Shown here piece by piece: positions 1 to 12,315 of a DNA stretch of 64,000 bases; positions within the stretch are counted from its first letter, which is position 1; every line of letters begins with the position of its first letter. A program made the position numbers and the translations under genes. A model generated the notes under the pieces. That model did not search any database, was not told where the DNA came from, and saw only the letters and a list, made by a program, of their open reading frames with translations. Origin of the DNA: Cavia porcellus (lineage: Eukaryota; Chordata; Mammalia; Rodentia; Caviidae); the NCBI RefSeq assembly GCF_034190915.1, contig NW_026947507.1, positions 30,680,001 to 30,744,000 of the forward strand, in the 5' to 3' direction.

Positions 1-1070
1 AAACCTTTCTCACATGGTTATGGGAGTTATTATGCCTCTGTAAAACTTTAGTGTTTCCCATTTCAGACATATTAAATGCTTAATTATGTGTGATGATACC
101 TTAAGTTCTGACCCCATATTAATTAGTGTCTTTTTCTCTTCAAAGATCTAATATCAGAAATTTAAGCACGCTATGTATTTGTGCCTCTGTGATTTAGCTT
201 TCCCCTTTTGTTTTCTGTTTTCTTTCCCTGTCTATTTCTGTTTTCTGTATTCTGCAATGCTGTTTAAATGCCACCTCCTTCTTGTTGTCATCCTATGTCA
301 GAACAGACAAATGAGTAAATTCTCCCACTGTATTATTTTGCATATGTCTGATGCACTGAGACACTTACTGCATTCTAACTGGTATTACTGTTACTTTCAT
401 GAATGCCTTCCTCTACCAAAACTGTTAGCTCGAGAAGTAGAAATTGCTCCAGAGACTGGGTAATTTTTAGAAGAGAAATTTTAGAGCCTTGGGGGAGAAT
501 GACAACTTTAAAATTTCATGTTTTATTGATACAGTTACGCATTAGAAGATAGATCACAAGAATAGGCATAGATTTGGGGATCTATATGTATCTTAAAAAG
601 TGATTTTGGCCACTAATAAACTCCCATGTGTATATATCAATTAGCTCCAGAGACCCTGGGGTGTACTTCACTGAAACATTGTTTTAGCCAGAGTTTTTAT
701 TGTGAAGAAGTCTAACAGAGGTCATTAAAGCAAACTTTTCTCCATAATGCCAATAATAAGATTGACAATGATATACTATGGTGAGGGAAGGAGGTGACTG
801 AATTGTCTATTCTTACAGAAATATTCCATTCCTAGGAGAGTAAGTTCATATATTTTCAATTTTTACTTTGATTTCTGTAATTTACAGATTCTGGAGCTAT
901 AGACACAACTCATATATTTTTTAATTTATGTAATTTTCTCCTACTAAACACATTTGCTGGTAGATTTCTGTTAGATAATTAGTGAACTGTACTAAATTTT
1001 AGTTTGAATAAATATAGTTTATTTTTTAAATGTTACTGAATTTATAGCAAAGATTCTGAGATCATTGTCT
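1..1070. other. Unique AT-rich DNA, nothing recognised
   Basis: No repeat family, exon or RNA gene was recognised. A 96-codon plus-strand frame at 173-463 is rich in Phe, Leu and Cys, as expected from translating T-rich DNA, and has no recognisable domain. Confidence 0.55.
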
Positions 1071-1478
1071 TACTTTTCTCATTGCTAAGACAAAATACCT
1101 GACAAACTTACAGGAGGAAAGGTTAATTTGGCTCACAGTTGGTAGAGGTTTTAGTCCACAGTCAGCTGTCTCCAAGGCAGGATGGCAAGGCAGAGAGGGA
1201 TAGGAGAGGAGGAACAGTTCATAGCAGGCAAGCAGGTGATGAGGACACATGAACCCCCACTCTGTTCCTGATATTTTATGCGGGCTCCCTGCTAAACGGT
1301 GGATGTAACACTCACACCCTTAATCCTTGCCAGAACTATACCAAACCAATCAGTGGACTGGTTTGAGTAATCACACACCCTTGATCCCACTGTCACACAG
1401 TCCAGATCCAGCCACTTCTGAACCTCACCCGCACCCTAACTGAATGAGGCTTTTGGGGAACTTTAGACACAATCATAC
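1071..1478 (-). mobile_element. MaLR-type LTR (rodent MT/ORR1/MST-like), solo
   Basis: Read on the minus strand, this has the layout of an ERVL-MaLR LTR. The plus-strand motif around 1080-1105 (ATTGCTAAGACAAAATACC) is the reverse complement of the conserved LTR 3' end. It is followed by the GGAGGAAAGG / TTTGGCTCACAG block at about 1113-1140, and a GAATGAGGCTTTTGGGG-like block near 1442 marks the LTR 5' end. No internal retroviral region adjoins it, so it is a solo LTR. The family is from memory and the ends are approximate to 10 bp. The 62-codon minus frame inside it is a by-product. Confidence 0.62.
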
Positions 1479-2330
1479 TTTGTTTAGGAAACCCAATGCC
1501 AAAAAAATGCAAAATCATCTGTCTTTATATCAGTGTCCCTTACTTAAGTTCTTTTCCCCAGTAAGAAGGGCACTGCATAGAGTAGGAGCCTTATCAAAAC
1601 CCAAATCACTCAGCTGTGCTGGGGCTTAGTGCATCCTAGAAGGCAGAAGAATATTTGTGGTCAAGTCACTTTAGTTTCTTTTACCACATAGGGAAACTGT
1701 CTTCTGTATCTCTCAGGTCTATGCAGCCTCAGCTAGGCCACTGAGACTTGTCAGATTGAATTTTTTGGGCAACAATGCAATTTCCTTCATCCTTCATAAA
1801 ACTGTGGCTATGTACTTGTGAATATGTGATTCAGTTCTTGAAGCTAATACCCCATTTGAATAATAAAGGCAGTTTTCAAATTTCTGTCTTATTATTTAAG
1901 GCCTGCTGCTTTGTGACGCAATGATTTTGTTCCATTTCAATATTTCTGAGATTTTCATTTAACATGTCAAAGTTGTCAGGACTTTTAATGCTCGTTGTTT
2001 TTTTCTCTCTTAAAATACAGTTTTTAGAACTGTAATTACCGTGGCCAGTTAAGGGATTAGTTCTAGGAGTCAGTATCAAAGTAGAGAACATAGCTCTAAT
2101 GGAATGAACAAAATGTTACTTTACTGCACAAAGCCTGGGACACACAAAAACCTGATAAATACTTGTGGATAAATCTTAGCTGAATATGTGTTTTTAAGTG
2201 GTAATTGCCAGCTTGCATTTGATTAGTGTGAATATATCAGGATATATATTCAGGAGGAATATATCAGGAGGAATAGATCAGGAAGAATACATACTTGCTG
2301 AGTAACATGTCACGATTTTAAAAAATAATA
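1479..2330. other. Unique AT-rich DNA
   Basis: No family recognised. A local GA-rich imperfect repeat of the form ATATATCAGGAGGAAT occurs about three times at 2236-2290. Confidence 0.5.
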
Positions 2331-2560
2331 CCTCATGTTTGCAGCACATAATGGTTACATTCATCGTGGGGAGCTGGTACATGTGCACAACGCATCTTAA
2401 TTCTGTTTATCCCCTTCTCCTCCCCTCTTTCTTCTATCTTTTTGTCTTCTTACATTTACAAAAGAACGATCTCCCTCGTTCCTAGTATCTGTCTTTTATT
2501 TGTTCTTCAATTGATTTGTCCTTTGGGTTTTTTTTTCATGATTTGTAAAGAAAATACAAT
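2331..2560 (-). mobile_element. L1 3' end fragment, minus strand
   Basis: The block at 2334-2400 (CATGTTTGCAGCACATAATGG, then a GGGGAGCTGGTACATGTGC-like stretch) recurs, diverged, at 36803 and 39461, and in reverse complement at 61990-62060 and 63735-63790. In the 39461 copy it is directly continuous with recognisable L1 sequence, so it is the 3' terminal part of this genome's L1 lineage. A pyrimidine-rich tract follows at 2408-2450, matching the purine-rich L1 3' UTR in reverse. Confidence 0.6.
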
Positions 2561-4215
2561 GTGGAACAGACTTATTGTATATCTCTATAATATAATATTA
2601 GATCTTTTCTTGTTCTGAAAATTTACCTGGCATTTTACTCTATAGATTACCCCTGTAACAGAAGTGAATTATCTTGTGTATCTCCTAACTCTCTGCGTCC
2701 ATAGTAGAGTAACTTGCTCTGTTTTGATCTTCTGTATTATTTAAAATTTGAGAATAATAAAATATAACCTTCTTACTAAAGAGGTTCTCTAAAAAGAATT
2801 TTGTTTTCAGTAGCTGGAGTGCCATTTCTCTACCAAAGCAGTAATACATTACCCATAGTCTTAGGGAGTTAATATCTTTATAAGTATCCTAAAAGAAAAG
2901 CCCTTTTAAAACTCTAGTCAGAGTCATATGTAACCTGGTTTTAAAAAAAATAAACAACTGAAACACTTAGTGAGAACAACTTCTAATCTTTCAAGGGCAA
3001 CTTACATCTTATTATGTGAAGCAAGATATGAAAAGTGTTTAAAATACAAGAAAGGGAATTGTCTACATGCTGGAGTATGAACCAGATCATAATGAGTTAT
3101 TTCCAATGGGTAATCATTGCTCAGACTTTGAACAAGTTTTCTGCTGTGGAAAGATTCCAGAGTCACAAATTAGTTTTTGTTTTAATTTACAGTCAGAAAG
3201 TGAAGTGCTACTTCTGTTCATTAATTTTCTCTGGATATCAGCCTTTTCATTAGCAGTGTAAAACACTGGAGGGTGTCTTTTACTTTTAATTTTTTATTTA
3301 ATATTTAAAATTCCTTTTATATACTTGTTCTACATTTGAATTGATTGTAAATACACTGTTCGTTAATGAACAGTTCATAAAAAATGTATTTCTACCAAAA
3401 TATATATGTGCTTTCAATTAGAAGACTGAAAACTAGTAGTATGTTCATGGTTTTTAATCTCTGTTTGGGTCTGACATTTTTTATTTTCATCATTTGACAC
3501 TGTGTTAAGCGTTTTACTAAATTAGACAGTGTGGATAGGCCTGATTTATTTTGTGAAGTTGTTTTTGGACTACAAATATCATAAAACTCCATATAGAAGA
3601 AAACCATGATATCTCTTCAATATTCAAGTAAGCAAAGTTTAGATAAATTAAATCATATAGTTTCTATATTTTTTGCTTCTTTTTACCCTGTCCCAACTCT
3701 TTAAGCACTGTTTTAAAAAATAGTTTTAATTTTGAATTTATAGAAAAATTACAAATGTAGTGCAATCCTCTACATCATCACTCAACCACAGTATACTTAT
3801 CAAAGCTAAAATAACTTGTATTGCCTTTTGTAAATTAAATTCTGGATTTTATTTAGATTTCAGACTTTTTTATGTACATCTTTTTTTTTCTATTCCACTG
3901 TTCTATTCAGGATATTTTGCTGCATTTAATCATTATGTCTGCTTAGTCTCTTCTGGGTACCAGGTTTCTTCAATGTAAAGTTGCCTTTTGCACCCCTTCC
4001 CATGTTCTATTCTTCAAAGATAAATCTAAACTTCCGCCTGCTTTCAGAATCTCCCTCAATGTTTAGTAACTCGGGAACTTTATGGAGAAAATTTCCTGTT
4101 TGCAGTGGAGAAACTGTGTAATAGTACCTGGCATTTCTTGTTCACTTTTTATATTCAGCCCAATGTGCAAAATATGATAGGTCAGTTGTTGCTTTTAGTA
4201 CTACAAAGCTATGAG
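2561..4215. other. AT-rich DNA, possible old L1 remnant
   Basis: Mostly unrecognised. The part from about 3670 to 3980, including TCTGCTTAGTCTCTTCTGGG near 3940, is reminiscent of an old mammalian L1 on the minus strand, but I cannot support that firmly. A 20 bp imperfect palindrome (7 bp arms ACTGTTC/GAACAGT) lies at about 3354-3373. Confidence 0.3.
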
Positions 4216-4352
4216 ACAGAGGTTTTCATTTCATTTTATACATGTGAAACTGAGTCAGAGACTATGTAACTTGAGCAAGGTCACAGAACAAGGGCTTCCA
4301 CCCAGATTTGTTGGGTATTAGAGAACTTGCTTTTAACCACCAGATAATATTG
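4216..4352 (+). repeat. MIR SINE, plus strand
   Basis: This holds the conserved MIR core and right part in order: a CATTTTATACATGTGAAACTGAG-like block at about 4232-4254, then AGCAAGGTCACAGAACAAGG, then CTTTTAACCACCAGATAATATTGC at the 3' side. It is an ancient copy with many substitutions and no target-site duplication. Confidence 0.75.
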
Positions 4353-4769
4353 CTCATTTGGTAGATATCCCAAACATTACCAAATTGGATAGTTAGAAAT
4401 TTCCACCCAGTATGTCCAGGCAATGTAAATTCAATTAAATTATGTTTGTTTAGGGAAATTATGTCTAAACTAAAAAATATCTTCCCAGATATTATAGAGA
4501 TGCTTGTCTATGATAAGTTCGGTGCAGTTAAAATAAGTTTGATGTGGGATGACAGAGTGATTTAATACTTTTTAGAGGCATTTATCACTTTCCAAAAGTG
4601 AAATTATCTTTTGATAACTGAAAATTCCTCTTGAGGTGTTATGGATAATCTAATTGTACAGAAACAAGGCCAGTACTTTCTATTTAAGAGATTTGTATTT
4701 TGTTTTGAAATGCTGAATAGATTTGTTTCCTTTTAGTTGGTGCCATATGAGTATGTGTATTATAGTTGT

Positions 4770-4990
4770 TTTTGCTTTTCTTATCCACCCTTAATTCCTC
4801 CTCACTTCACAATCCTCTGTTTATCAACCCACGTCTTAGCAATGTACCTGTGAAGTATCTTGTCTTTGTTCCACCCTTTTATATTACTTTAGGTCATCTT
4901 CTGATCCTTCAGTGCATGCAGTATTTATTACTTGGTCTTCTTATTTCTACTCTTCTTTCTTGTATGAGAAATGTCCTTATCATGTGATAT
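4770..4990 (+). repeat. Possible L2 LINE 3' fragment
   Basis: A pyrimidine-rich stretch with the spacing of the L2 3' region (CTTCTGATCCTTCAGTGCATG, then CTTGGTCTTCTTATTTCTACTC). The match is weak and judged by eye. Confidence 0.3.
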
Positions 4991-6100
4991 TAGTGATTAA
5001 AAAATTTCAGTGCTTCCTCATATTCATAGTTGATAGAGATATATACATTATATTGCTTAAATCTGAAACATATCAAATGAATCTACCTTAATGATAGCTG
5101 TTACCCCTTGAGCATTATGTTCACACATTAAACCTACCTTCGTACAAATAAAATCAGTGGTTTTATTCTTCCATTACTTTTGATGTATGACCTTCTTGTG
5201 GAAAATGGGCTCTTTGTACCAAGAGAAAATTTTTTGATGGGGAGTCTTAACAGAGAATTCTATATATATACACACTCTGTTAAAATAATTCTTTGCTTCT
5301 TTTAGTCTTTACTTATATTCTACTTACATTTCCATAGTTGCTTCTGTTTTCAAGCTAAACAACAGCAGTGGGTTCTTCTAATTTTTTAATCTTAATTTCT
5401 TTATGGAAATTCTCATGTCATATGAAACATAAATTCATATCCTGTACTTCTGTAAATGTCTTGTCAAATTAATTCTCAGGTGTACACAAAGTTTCTAATA
5501 AAGTAGAAGTTTTTCTTCCTCTATAATACCGATGATTTTGGGGAGCTGTATGATTTTTTTGATCATTTGGATAATCTCTATTGCACGAGTGTATCGAAAC
5601 TGTGGCATCTTTACAACACATTGTAAGAAAGGGTAGAGGAATGTGATCCTGGGGTTTGCTGACTTCCATCTGGAGTTGGCCACTAGCTCTCAGAATATTT
5701 TCTTATTGAATGTGTATTTACGTGGGAACATTGTTTAGGTTGAAGCACAGACAAGATTGTTCTTAGGACACTGAATTGTTCATATTCTAACTTCCAAGAA
5801 TTTGTCATGGTAAATAGGTTCAGAAATGATTCACAGCCAATGCTGTGATTAAGATTGCTGAAAGGTCAATGTAAGGGGCCTTCATGCCTTCAGGTACAAC
5901 AAAAACAGTCTTTGGTTAAAAATATAGTCATTCATATAATTTTAAGTACAAGTTATCTTAAAGCATGTGTATTAGGAGCTGAGACTGAATGAAAACAAAG
6001 CTTATCTAAATAATTATTAAATGCTTGTTAGCTTCTTGTTATTGCAGACTTTCTCAGTCAGCAAATACTAAAAGATGATTATGTGAAAAGAAAATCTCTA
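4991..6100. other. Unique AT-rich DNA
   Basis: No repeat, exon or RNA gene recognised. Overlapping minus-strand frames of 62-66 codons at 5469-5683 have no recognisable domain. Confidence 0.5.
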
Positions 6101-6490
6101 GACAAATTAAATTTATCAGGGTTTATTTGAACAGAGAATGATCATGAATCAAGCAGCACTGAGAATCAAGAAAGTTTCAGAGAGTTCTACTTAGCAACAC
6201 AGGCAGGCAGTATTTAGAAACAGAAACAGGAAGTGAGATAAGAGATATACTGATGGTTTCCGATTGCACATGTTTCTTATTTGAGCATGGTGTGATAAGG
6301 CATCTGCCTTAATTGGACGTTGTCTGATCAGTGGGCAGCCTGTGATTGGACCTGATGTGATTGCTTGAGATTCAATTACTTAGAGCAAGCATGGACTCTC
6401 AAGTTAGATTTTAATTTGTTTACATAAAAGTCTGGTTGCAGTTTATTGTACAGACATCCAAGATATGGAGACATCTATAGACAACAACTT
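6101..6490 (-). mobile_element. ERVL-like solo LTR, family unresolved
   Basis: In reverse this resembles a mammalian ERVL-class LTR. The stretch GTTTATTTGAACAGAGAATG at 6121-6140 would be the complement of the polyadenylation-signal region. GCAGCACTGAG and several TGATTGG-type (CCAAT-complement) boxes at 6310-6360 follow. An AT-rich simple-sequence tract abuts its far end. No internal region is present. Confidence 0.45.
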
Positions 6491-6496
6491 TAACAG

Positions 6497-6610
6497 TATA
6501 AAATATAAAATACATATAATAAAAATATAATATAAAATATAGTATATAATAAATGATATATAAACCATTAAAATGTAATGAGATATAATATATAATATAA
6601 TAGAAATAGA
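6497..6610. repeat. AT-rich simple repeat (TATAATA-like)
   Basis: Nearly pure A+T with irregular reiteration of ATATAATA and AAAATATA units over about 115 bp. It is low-complexity sequence directly beside the LTR-like element. Confidence 0.8.
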
Positions 6611-7410
6611 GTTATGTGATTTTTTTCTTGTGTTCAGGTGGTATTTTCATACTCAGAAACAATGGAATTCATTAGCTAAGAGTCAGAAAACCATGAATTA
6701 AATCTGATAGTGTCATGCGTACTTTTGAAAAAAATGACAGGTTGGTGAAGGATTGCTTAAAAGAAAGAAAAGTCCTGAGTTTACAGGGTCAATATGATGC
6801 TTTAGAAAGGGGCGATACTGATATACATTAGCAACATGTAGAAATGGCTGTGTTGCTGAGCCTTAAATGATTACAAAATACACATAATACTAATTATGTT
6901 GACATAAATATGCATTTAAAAATTGATTACTGAGGTTAGTGTGAATTCATGGCCAAAGATACTTGTTAATCATAAAGATGCACATATTTTATATGTTTTA
7001 ATAAATCTGAATTTCATATGCAACTTGCATTTGGTGATGATTTGTGGCCATTGTCCAGGCACTACCCGAGCAAGTTTTTATTGACTTTACATGACTACAG
7101 TTAGCTTTTAATCTTGGTGGTATGATGATTCAACTACAATAATTTGGCAGTTCAGTAAGCAAACTGTGTGAAAGCCATTTAAGGAGGAATACAGCTTCTG
7201 TCTGTTTTCAGAAAACTTTTGACACTTCCTGGTGAAATGAAAAGAATCTTAGCAGCAACACTGATAGTGTGAGTGTAAGAAGCTTCCAAATAATAGGGCA
7301 ACTCTTATATGTGGTTACTTCTGTATTGTCTCTATGAATGCATAGTCTTACGATAGCACTGAAGTTTCCTTTCTCCACATCTATACTAGCATTTACAAAA
7401 ATCTTTTGGA
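6611..7410. other. Unique AT-rich DNA
   Basis: Nothing recognised on either strand, apart from a 70-codon minus frame without features that runs slightly past the end of this block. Confidence 0.5.
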
Positions 7411-7575
7411 TCATAGCCATTCTAATTGGGCTAAGGTACTATCTCTGTGGGTTTGATTTGCATTTCTTTGATAAATAGTAATGTTGAACATTTTTTGATA
7501 TATCTTTTGGCAATGTGAATGTCTTCTCTTGAGAAATGTCTATTCAAATCTTTAGCCAAATTTAAAATCAAATTA
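7411..7575 (-). mobile_element. L1 fragment, minus strand
   Basis: The run TAGCCATTCTAATTGGGCTA, then GTGGGTTTGATTTGCATTTC, then GTCTTCTCTTGAGAAATGTC is the reverse complement of a well-known L1 ORF2 / 3' region. The fragment is short, truncated at both ends and interrupted by substitutions. Confidence 0.72.
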
Positions 7576-9955
7576 TAATTTTTTGCATTGTTGAATATTT
7601 TAGATTGTCTGGAAGAGAAAATCTTGAATATTTTAACCCAAAAGAAATGATGAAAAACATGAGGTAACAGATGTGCTAAATAACCTGATTTAGTTATTGC
7701 CCAGTGTATATGTTACAAAATGTTACAGTGCACTCTATAAATGTGTATAATTACCATGTTAATCAAAGATATCTATTTTATTGACAGCCAATTACAGAAG
7801 TGTAATGATTTCTGAGATATTAAAAGTGAAAGTCTTTACCTTTTTCTTGAGTTTCCCCTAAGAATTTCAAAAGGGCTGAAAGGTAAAATGTCTAGTACTA
7901 ACACGATGGGAGACTCATTACAGTATTTGGATGTGAGAGAAATCCATCACTTATTATCTTTTACAATGCATTTTATCTAGATTGATTGTTTTTCTCTTTT
8001 TAAAAATCTTTTCTCAATTAGTTTGCATTAATTTTCTCATGTAGAAATTCTCATTGTGCCAATTTTTAGATTTTGCTTATATGATTACTTTTCTTAATAT
8101 TGCATAAATGACTGAGTCTCATGTTCATAATTCAGTGAAAACTGTGGTTCAAGTACTTGTCACCTTTTTTCCTCATTCACTCTAGTTCTTGAAAGTAATT
8201 CCAGTGGATTCTTTTCTCAATCTTCTTTTGAAATTAATCATTTTAAAAACACAGTTCTTAATGTTAATGTACTTTAAAGCAGTTCAAACAGTACTGGTTC
8301 TCATAGTGAAATATTTTTTGGGACACTGAGCAGTGAATCTCTTTCCTTAAGAATTGTAACACAGGAATTTCAATTATCCATATCATGGATTTAATCTTTG
8401 CCAGTTACATTTAATTTTTCCTCCCACACCCACACAACATTTCTTTCTTTTTTTTAACTATTCATGGATATAGTTTAAATGGCACCCTTATATTTCTAGG
8501 TCCATTTGTATTAACAATTGTAGAATTCATTTCAGTGTTTTTTAATTTCAGCTTCTCTGAAAAATTCATGACTCTAGTGGTTTACTAAATAACTTTCTGA
8601 GAATCATACTTCCATGTGCAAAACCTTATATGATTATGTCATAAGGAGCCTACTTTTCTCAAGTTAACTTCTGGGATCTTTTGTGGAGACAAAGATTCTA
8701 GGTTTGCAAGTCCGCAGTACCTCTTCCACCGTGAAAATAAGCCAGATGTTTTTTGTTTGTATACTAAATCAAGAGCTAATAGGAAGATCGCAAAATTTGA
8801 GTGAAGGATGTCTTTCACTTTAAATTTGACTAAAATGAAAAGCTCAAGAGACCAGGCTAGTGACGTAATCTCAATGCCTCTTTAAAATGGAGCTCACCAG
8901 TTCTGAGGAAAGCTTGGGTGTCTTCTCTTAAGCAAAATACCTAATGACAGGTTCTTCACCTTGAAACTGAGAACTATATTAGAATGTGGCAACTCTGCTG
9001 TACACTGTTGTCATTTACCTTATCCTAGAGGCGGTCTTGAAGAGCAATAGACTGAGAACCTAGTAGGAAAAATGATGACAGGTAGTTCTTGAATACTTGG
9101 CCTTAAAAACGAGTCCATTTTCAATGTGAATAGTTTGTCTTCTCTTTCTTTCCATTTACTTGAAATCCCTGCTACATACTTGACTATTAATGACAGTGTT
9201 TTTAGAACTCTAGATCTGAGAAATAAATGAGTTTAATATAGACTTTATCAACTATATGGGAGAGAGAGAGACAGAGGGACAAAGAGAAAAAGAGACACAG
9301 GGACAGAGACTTATAACACATATTGTCTTGCTCTTTAAAGAGGATTATCTTCCATAATACCAAAGAAACAGCATCAATTTTCTGTGAGCCTGGAATTTAA
9401 TATTTTTCTAAATAAATTCACTCTTCTTGGAAAATAATAGGAATAAACAATTCAGTAATTGGAACTGAGCATTGCCAAGATATGTTAGTAGATTTTTAGA
9501 CAATAGCTAGTTTCAAGAATGTTGATAATTGATTATAAAAGTTGATGTCATTCATCGATTGCTGAATTCAAAATTTTAATGCAATAAAACATTCAGAGAG
9601 GGGGAACATTTGACTTTTTAAAAAATGCAGTGACGTGTATTGATCTCATACACAAGACTGTCAGATAAGATACAGGATGTTTGGTCAATAGGGTGACCAA
9701 ATTCGCACATGAACTCATAAAGCCTATATACTCTGCTCATTTTATGGATGAATAGATTTATATTTTAAAAAGTAACTCATTGTATGTGAAGATTATAGAG
9801 AAGGAAGAGTAGAATCATGAAGAATAATTTCAAGTTATAATGGAATTCATTGAATTGTTTTATTGATGAATAAAAAGTCATATTGATTTTCAATTTCAAT
9901 GGTGTCAGAATATGTAGAGAGCTTACTTCATATTAAGTTTTCTGAAAAATGAATG
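7576..9955. other. Unique AT-rich DNA
   Basis: No repeat family recognised over about 2.4 kb except a purine-rich (GAGA/GACA) tract at 9258-9310. The part at 8640-8960 is slightly less AT-rich but shows no frame or splice-site pair I could defend. Confidence 0.45.
9258..9310 (+). repeat. GA-rich low-complexity tract
   Basis: Imperfect GAGAGA/GACAGAG reiteration of about 50 bp. Confidence 0.8.
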
Positions 9956-9959
9956 TGTT

Positions 9960-10435
9960 CATTTATATTCTCATCAAGAGTGTGTGACAGTCCTTTTTTC
10001 TCTTCCTTTTGTGCAACATTTATTCAGAGCTATAGCCCATGTTTAATTGCCTCCCCTTTCTTTGATTGAATCAAATTCCTTATGTCTTCTGATATTAATC
10101 TCTTGTAAGACGTGTATTTTGTAACTATATTCTCTCGTTCTGTGAATTTCTTCTTTCTTTGTTCTTTCCTTTGATATTCAGAAGCTTTTTAGTTTGATGT
10201 AATCTTGTCAATTTTTGTTTTGTAGCATGTGCATTTAGGATCATATCTCCAAAATCATTACTCAGTCAATGCTCTGAACTGCTTCTTCTATTTTATCTTC
10301 TAGAAGTTTAATAGATTCAAGTCTATAACTTAGTTGGAGCTGATATTATAACAGGTGAGGTCTATTTTTATTCCTTTACATGTGAATACACAATTTTTCC
10401 ACAATCATTTATTGAAGAAATATACCCATTGTGCA
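9960..10435 (-). mobile_element. L1 ORF2-region segment, inverted (5' part of a twin-primed L1)
   Basis: Read on the minus strand, this matches the later part of L1 ORF2. Visible landmarks are CTTTTTAGTTTGATGTAATC at about 10184-10203, and CATGTGAATACACAATTTTTCC followed by ATCATTTATTGAAGAAATAT at 10379-10422, the reverse complement of the conserved 'AATAAATGGTGCTGGG' neighbourhood. It ends at about 10425-10440, where sequence in the opposite orientation from further downstream in L1 begins. Reading frames are broken. Confidence 0.75.
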
Positions 10436-11062
10436 TTCCAGCACTCCTATGTTTATTGCAGCCAGGGTATATGGTCTCAACTTATGTCCATCAGTGGATG
10501 GAGGGGTAAAAACAATGTGGAATACACACATGCACATGTGCACACACACATATACACACATATATTTCAGTCACAAAAATATCGAATCCTTTTATTTTCG
10601 ACTATATGGATAGACCTAGAGGATGATGTTAGATGAAATAAGTGAGGCACAGTAAGGCAAATACCACATAATGTCACCCATAGGTTGAATCTTAAAAAGC
10701 TGACCTCATAGAAGCAGAGAGGTAGAACAATGGCTGCCAAAGACTGAGGAGAGTAAGGATTGGGGAGAAAATGAGGTTGGTCCATTGGTACATTGTCATT
10801 TCTTCGTACAAAAAAATACATTCTGACTTTCCGTGGCACAGCAGGATGAATATGATTAACTCTGATGCATTATATATCTCAAAAGAGAAGAAAACGATTC
10901 ACCATAAGAAAATTATAATAATTTAAGGTGATGGATCTGGTAATTACACTAAATCGATCATTTCACTTGATGTTTACAAGAATCAAAACATCACATTTTG
11001 CCTCATATCTATGGACAAATACTGCGTATCAAACAAAAGTTAATTTTAAAAATTAGTGTGGA
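10436..11062 (+). mobile_element. L1 3' part, plus strand (3' half of a twin-primed L1)
   Basis: Begins within the L1 segment GCACTCCTATGTTTATTGCAG (10441-10461). It continues through GATGTTAGATGAAATAAGTGAGGCACAG-like sequence at about 10625-10652, ACAATGGCTGCCAAAGACTG at 10727-10746, and an AAGGTGATGGATCTGG block at 10926, which is typical L1 3' UTR. It ends in an A-rich stretch near 11044-11056. A CA-rich expansion at 10524-10566 interrupts it. Frames in this stretch are relic or chance. Confidence 0.75.
10524..10566 (+). repeat. CA-rich microsatellite inside an L1
   Basis: ACACACA, CATGTGCACAC and ATACACACATA units in about 43 bp. This sits where the L1 consensus has only a short ATATACACCATGG stretch, so it probably expanded after insertion. 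Confidence 0.8.
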
Positions 11063-11532
11063 TTTGAGAGGTAAGTAGTTTCTGTAGAGGAATCATGAAA
11101 GAAGTGATGCATGTTTTTCAAAGTAATAAGATAAAAATTTCAGTTATGTTAGTCACAGAAAGGGTTAGAGAATTAAATTCAGTAGTATTTGATAGGAAAA
11201 TTACATGCCATCAAAGACACATCATCAGGTACATTTTGATTCTGTGTCTGTTTTTGCAAGATTTTCCTTGTGTTTCTTCATAGGAAAGAAAAGGACAATA
11301 ATCTTTAAATAACAAATCTTGTCATGTTATTAGTTTTTCAAACCAATTTACATCTTGTGTGTTATGTTCGTACCTTATGGTTTTGTTCCTGGTGTGATTA
11401 CTGTTTGTTAAGCTTGTCAATTTATAAATCCTTAGGAATAACAAGGTATGTGAAAACATGGAAGTCTTTATTTAAAGCTAAAATGCAAATGTCATTTTTA
11501 TCTGTTTTCTGTAAAATATTTTAACATGTATA

Positions 11533-11603
11533 TAATAAATGAGATAATACATGTAAAATACTTAGGGTAAATCACTGGCATATACTAAGAATTTAAATGT
11601 TAA
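11533..11603 (+). repeat. MIR SINE 3' fragment
   Basis: AATGAGATAATACATGTAAAATACTTAGG, followed by CACTGGCATATACTAAG, corresponds to the MIR 3' half (GAGATAATGCATGTAAAGCGC / GTGCCTGGCACATAGTAAG). Only the last 70 bp are present. Confidence 0.6.
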
Positions 11604-12040
11604 ATGTATAGTTGTCATTTTTATTGTTCACATGAGCAACTTTTTGATACAATTCAAACAAAACAAAACACACACAGCCAGAACTTTTGACCAAAATTTC
11701 CCTTCATATTTTGGGAAATTGAGCAAAAATAGATTACTTTCTAAAGTCCTGAAAAAAATTTTATAGTGATTTTGGTTTAGGAGTATTTTGATTTTTTGAT
11801 TAGCATCTAATCTTTTACTTGCCTATTCCTTCCGAAGCATTCTGGTAGGGGAAGATGTGACCCAAAATAGTCTAGATGACTGCTTTTTAAGTCAACAGTT
11901 CTGTTGAGAAAGAGATATTTTAGTTATTGTTAACTTTCATTTAAAATAATCTCTGACTTCAGCCTATTTTTAAAAATAATAGAACAAACAATTAATATAG
12001 ACTGTTCAATTTTTAAAATAAAATTTTGTTTGGATTTTGT
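11604..12040. other. Unique AT-rich DNA
   Basis: No feature recognised. Confidence 0.5.
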
Positions 12041-12105
12041 TAAGGAACCCAGGGCCTTTGCATGCTAGACAAGTGGTCTAATCACTCGGCTATAACTCCA
12101 GACTA
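12041..12105 (-). repeat. ID SINE (tRNA-Ala-derived), degraded, minus strand
   Basis: GGAACCCAGGGCCTTTGCATGC, then CACTCGGCTATAACTCCAG, is the reverse complement of an ID element: B-box region first, then the A-box TAGC...GAG. The A-rich tail is not clearly preserved. Confidence 0.65.
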
Positions 12106-12129
12106 TTTAAATATCTTAAGTGTTAGACT

Positions 12130-12315
12130 CATATTTTTGCACTACTGTGGGTGGAACCCAAGGGTGCTCTGCCACTATGCCACATCCTCAGTCCATTTAA
12201 AACTTATCTCTAGACAGGATCTCATTAAGTTGCTCGGGTAGAATTCAAATTTGTGGACTTATCTCAGTCTCCCTCAGTGTTGGGATTATAGGAAGGTGTT
12301 GTTCCAGGCTCTCTA
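12130..12315 (-). repeat. B1-ID dimeric SINE, minus strand
   Basis: Two parts in reverse order. An ID-like part (GTGGGTGGAACCCAAGGGTGC, then CCACTATGCCACATCCTCAG) is followed after TTTAAAACTTATCTCTAGAC by a B1 part (AGGATCTCATTAAGTTGCTC ... CAGTGTTGGGATTATAGG). This order, B1 then A-rich linker then ID on the element's own strand, is the known B1-ID fusion of some rodents. Confidence 0.7.
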
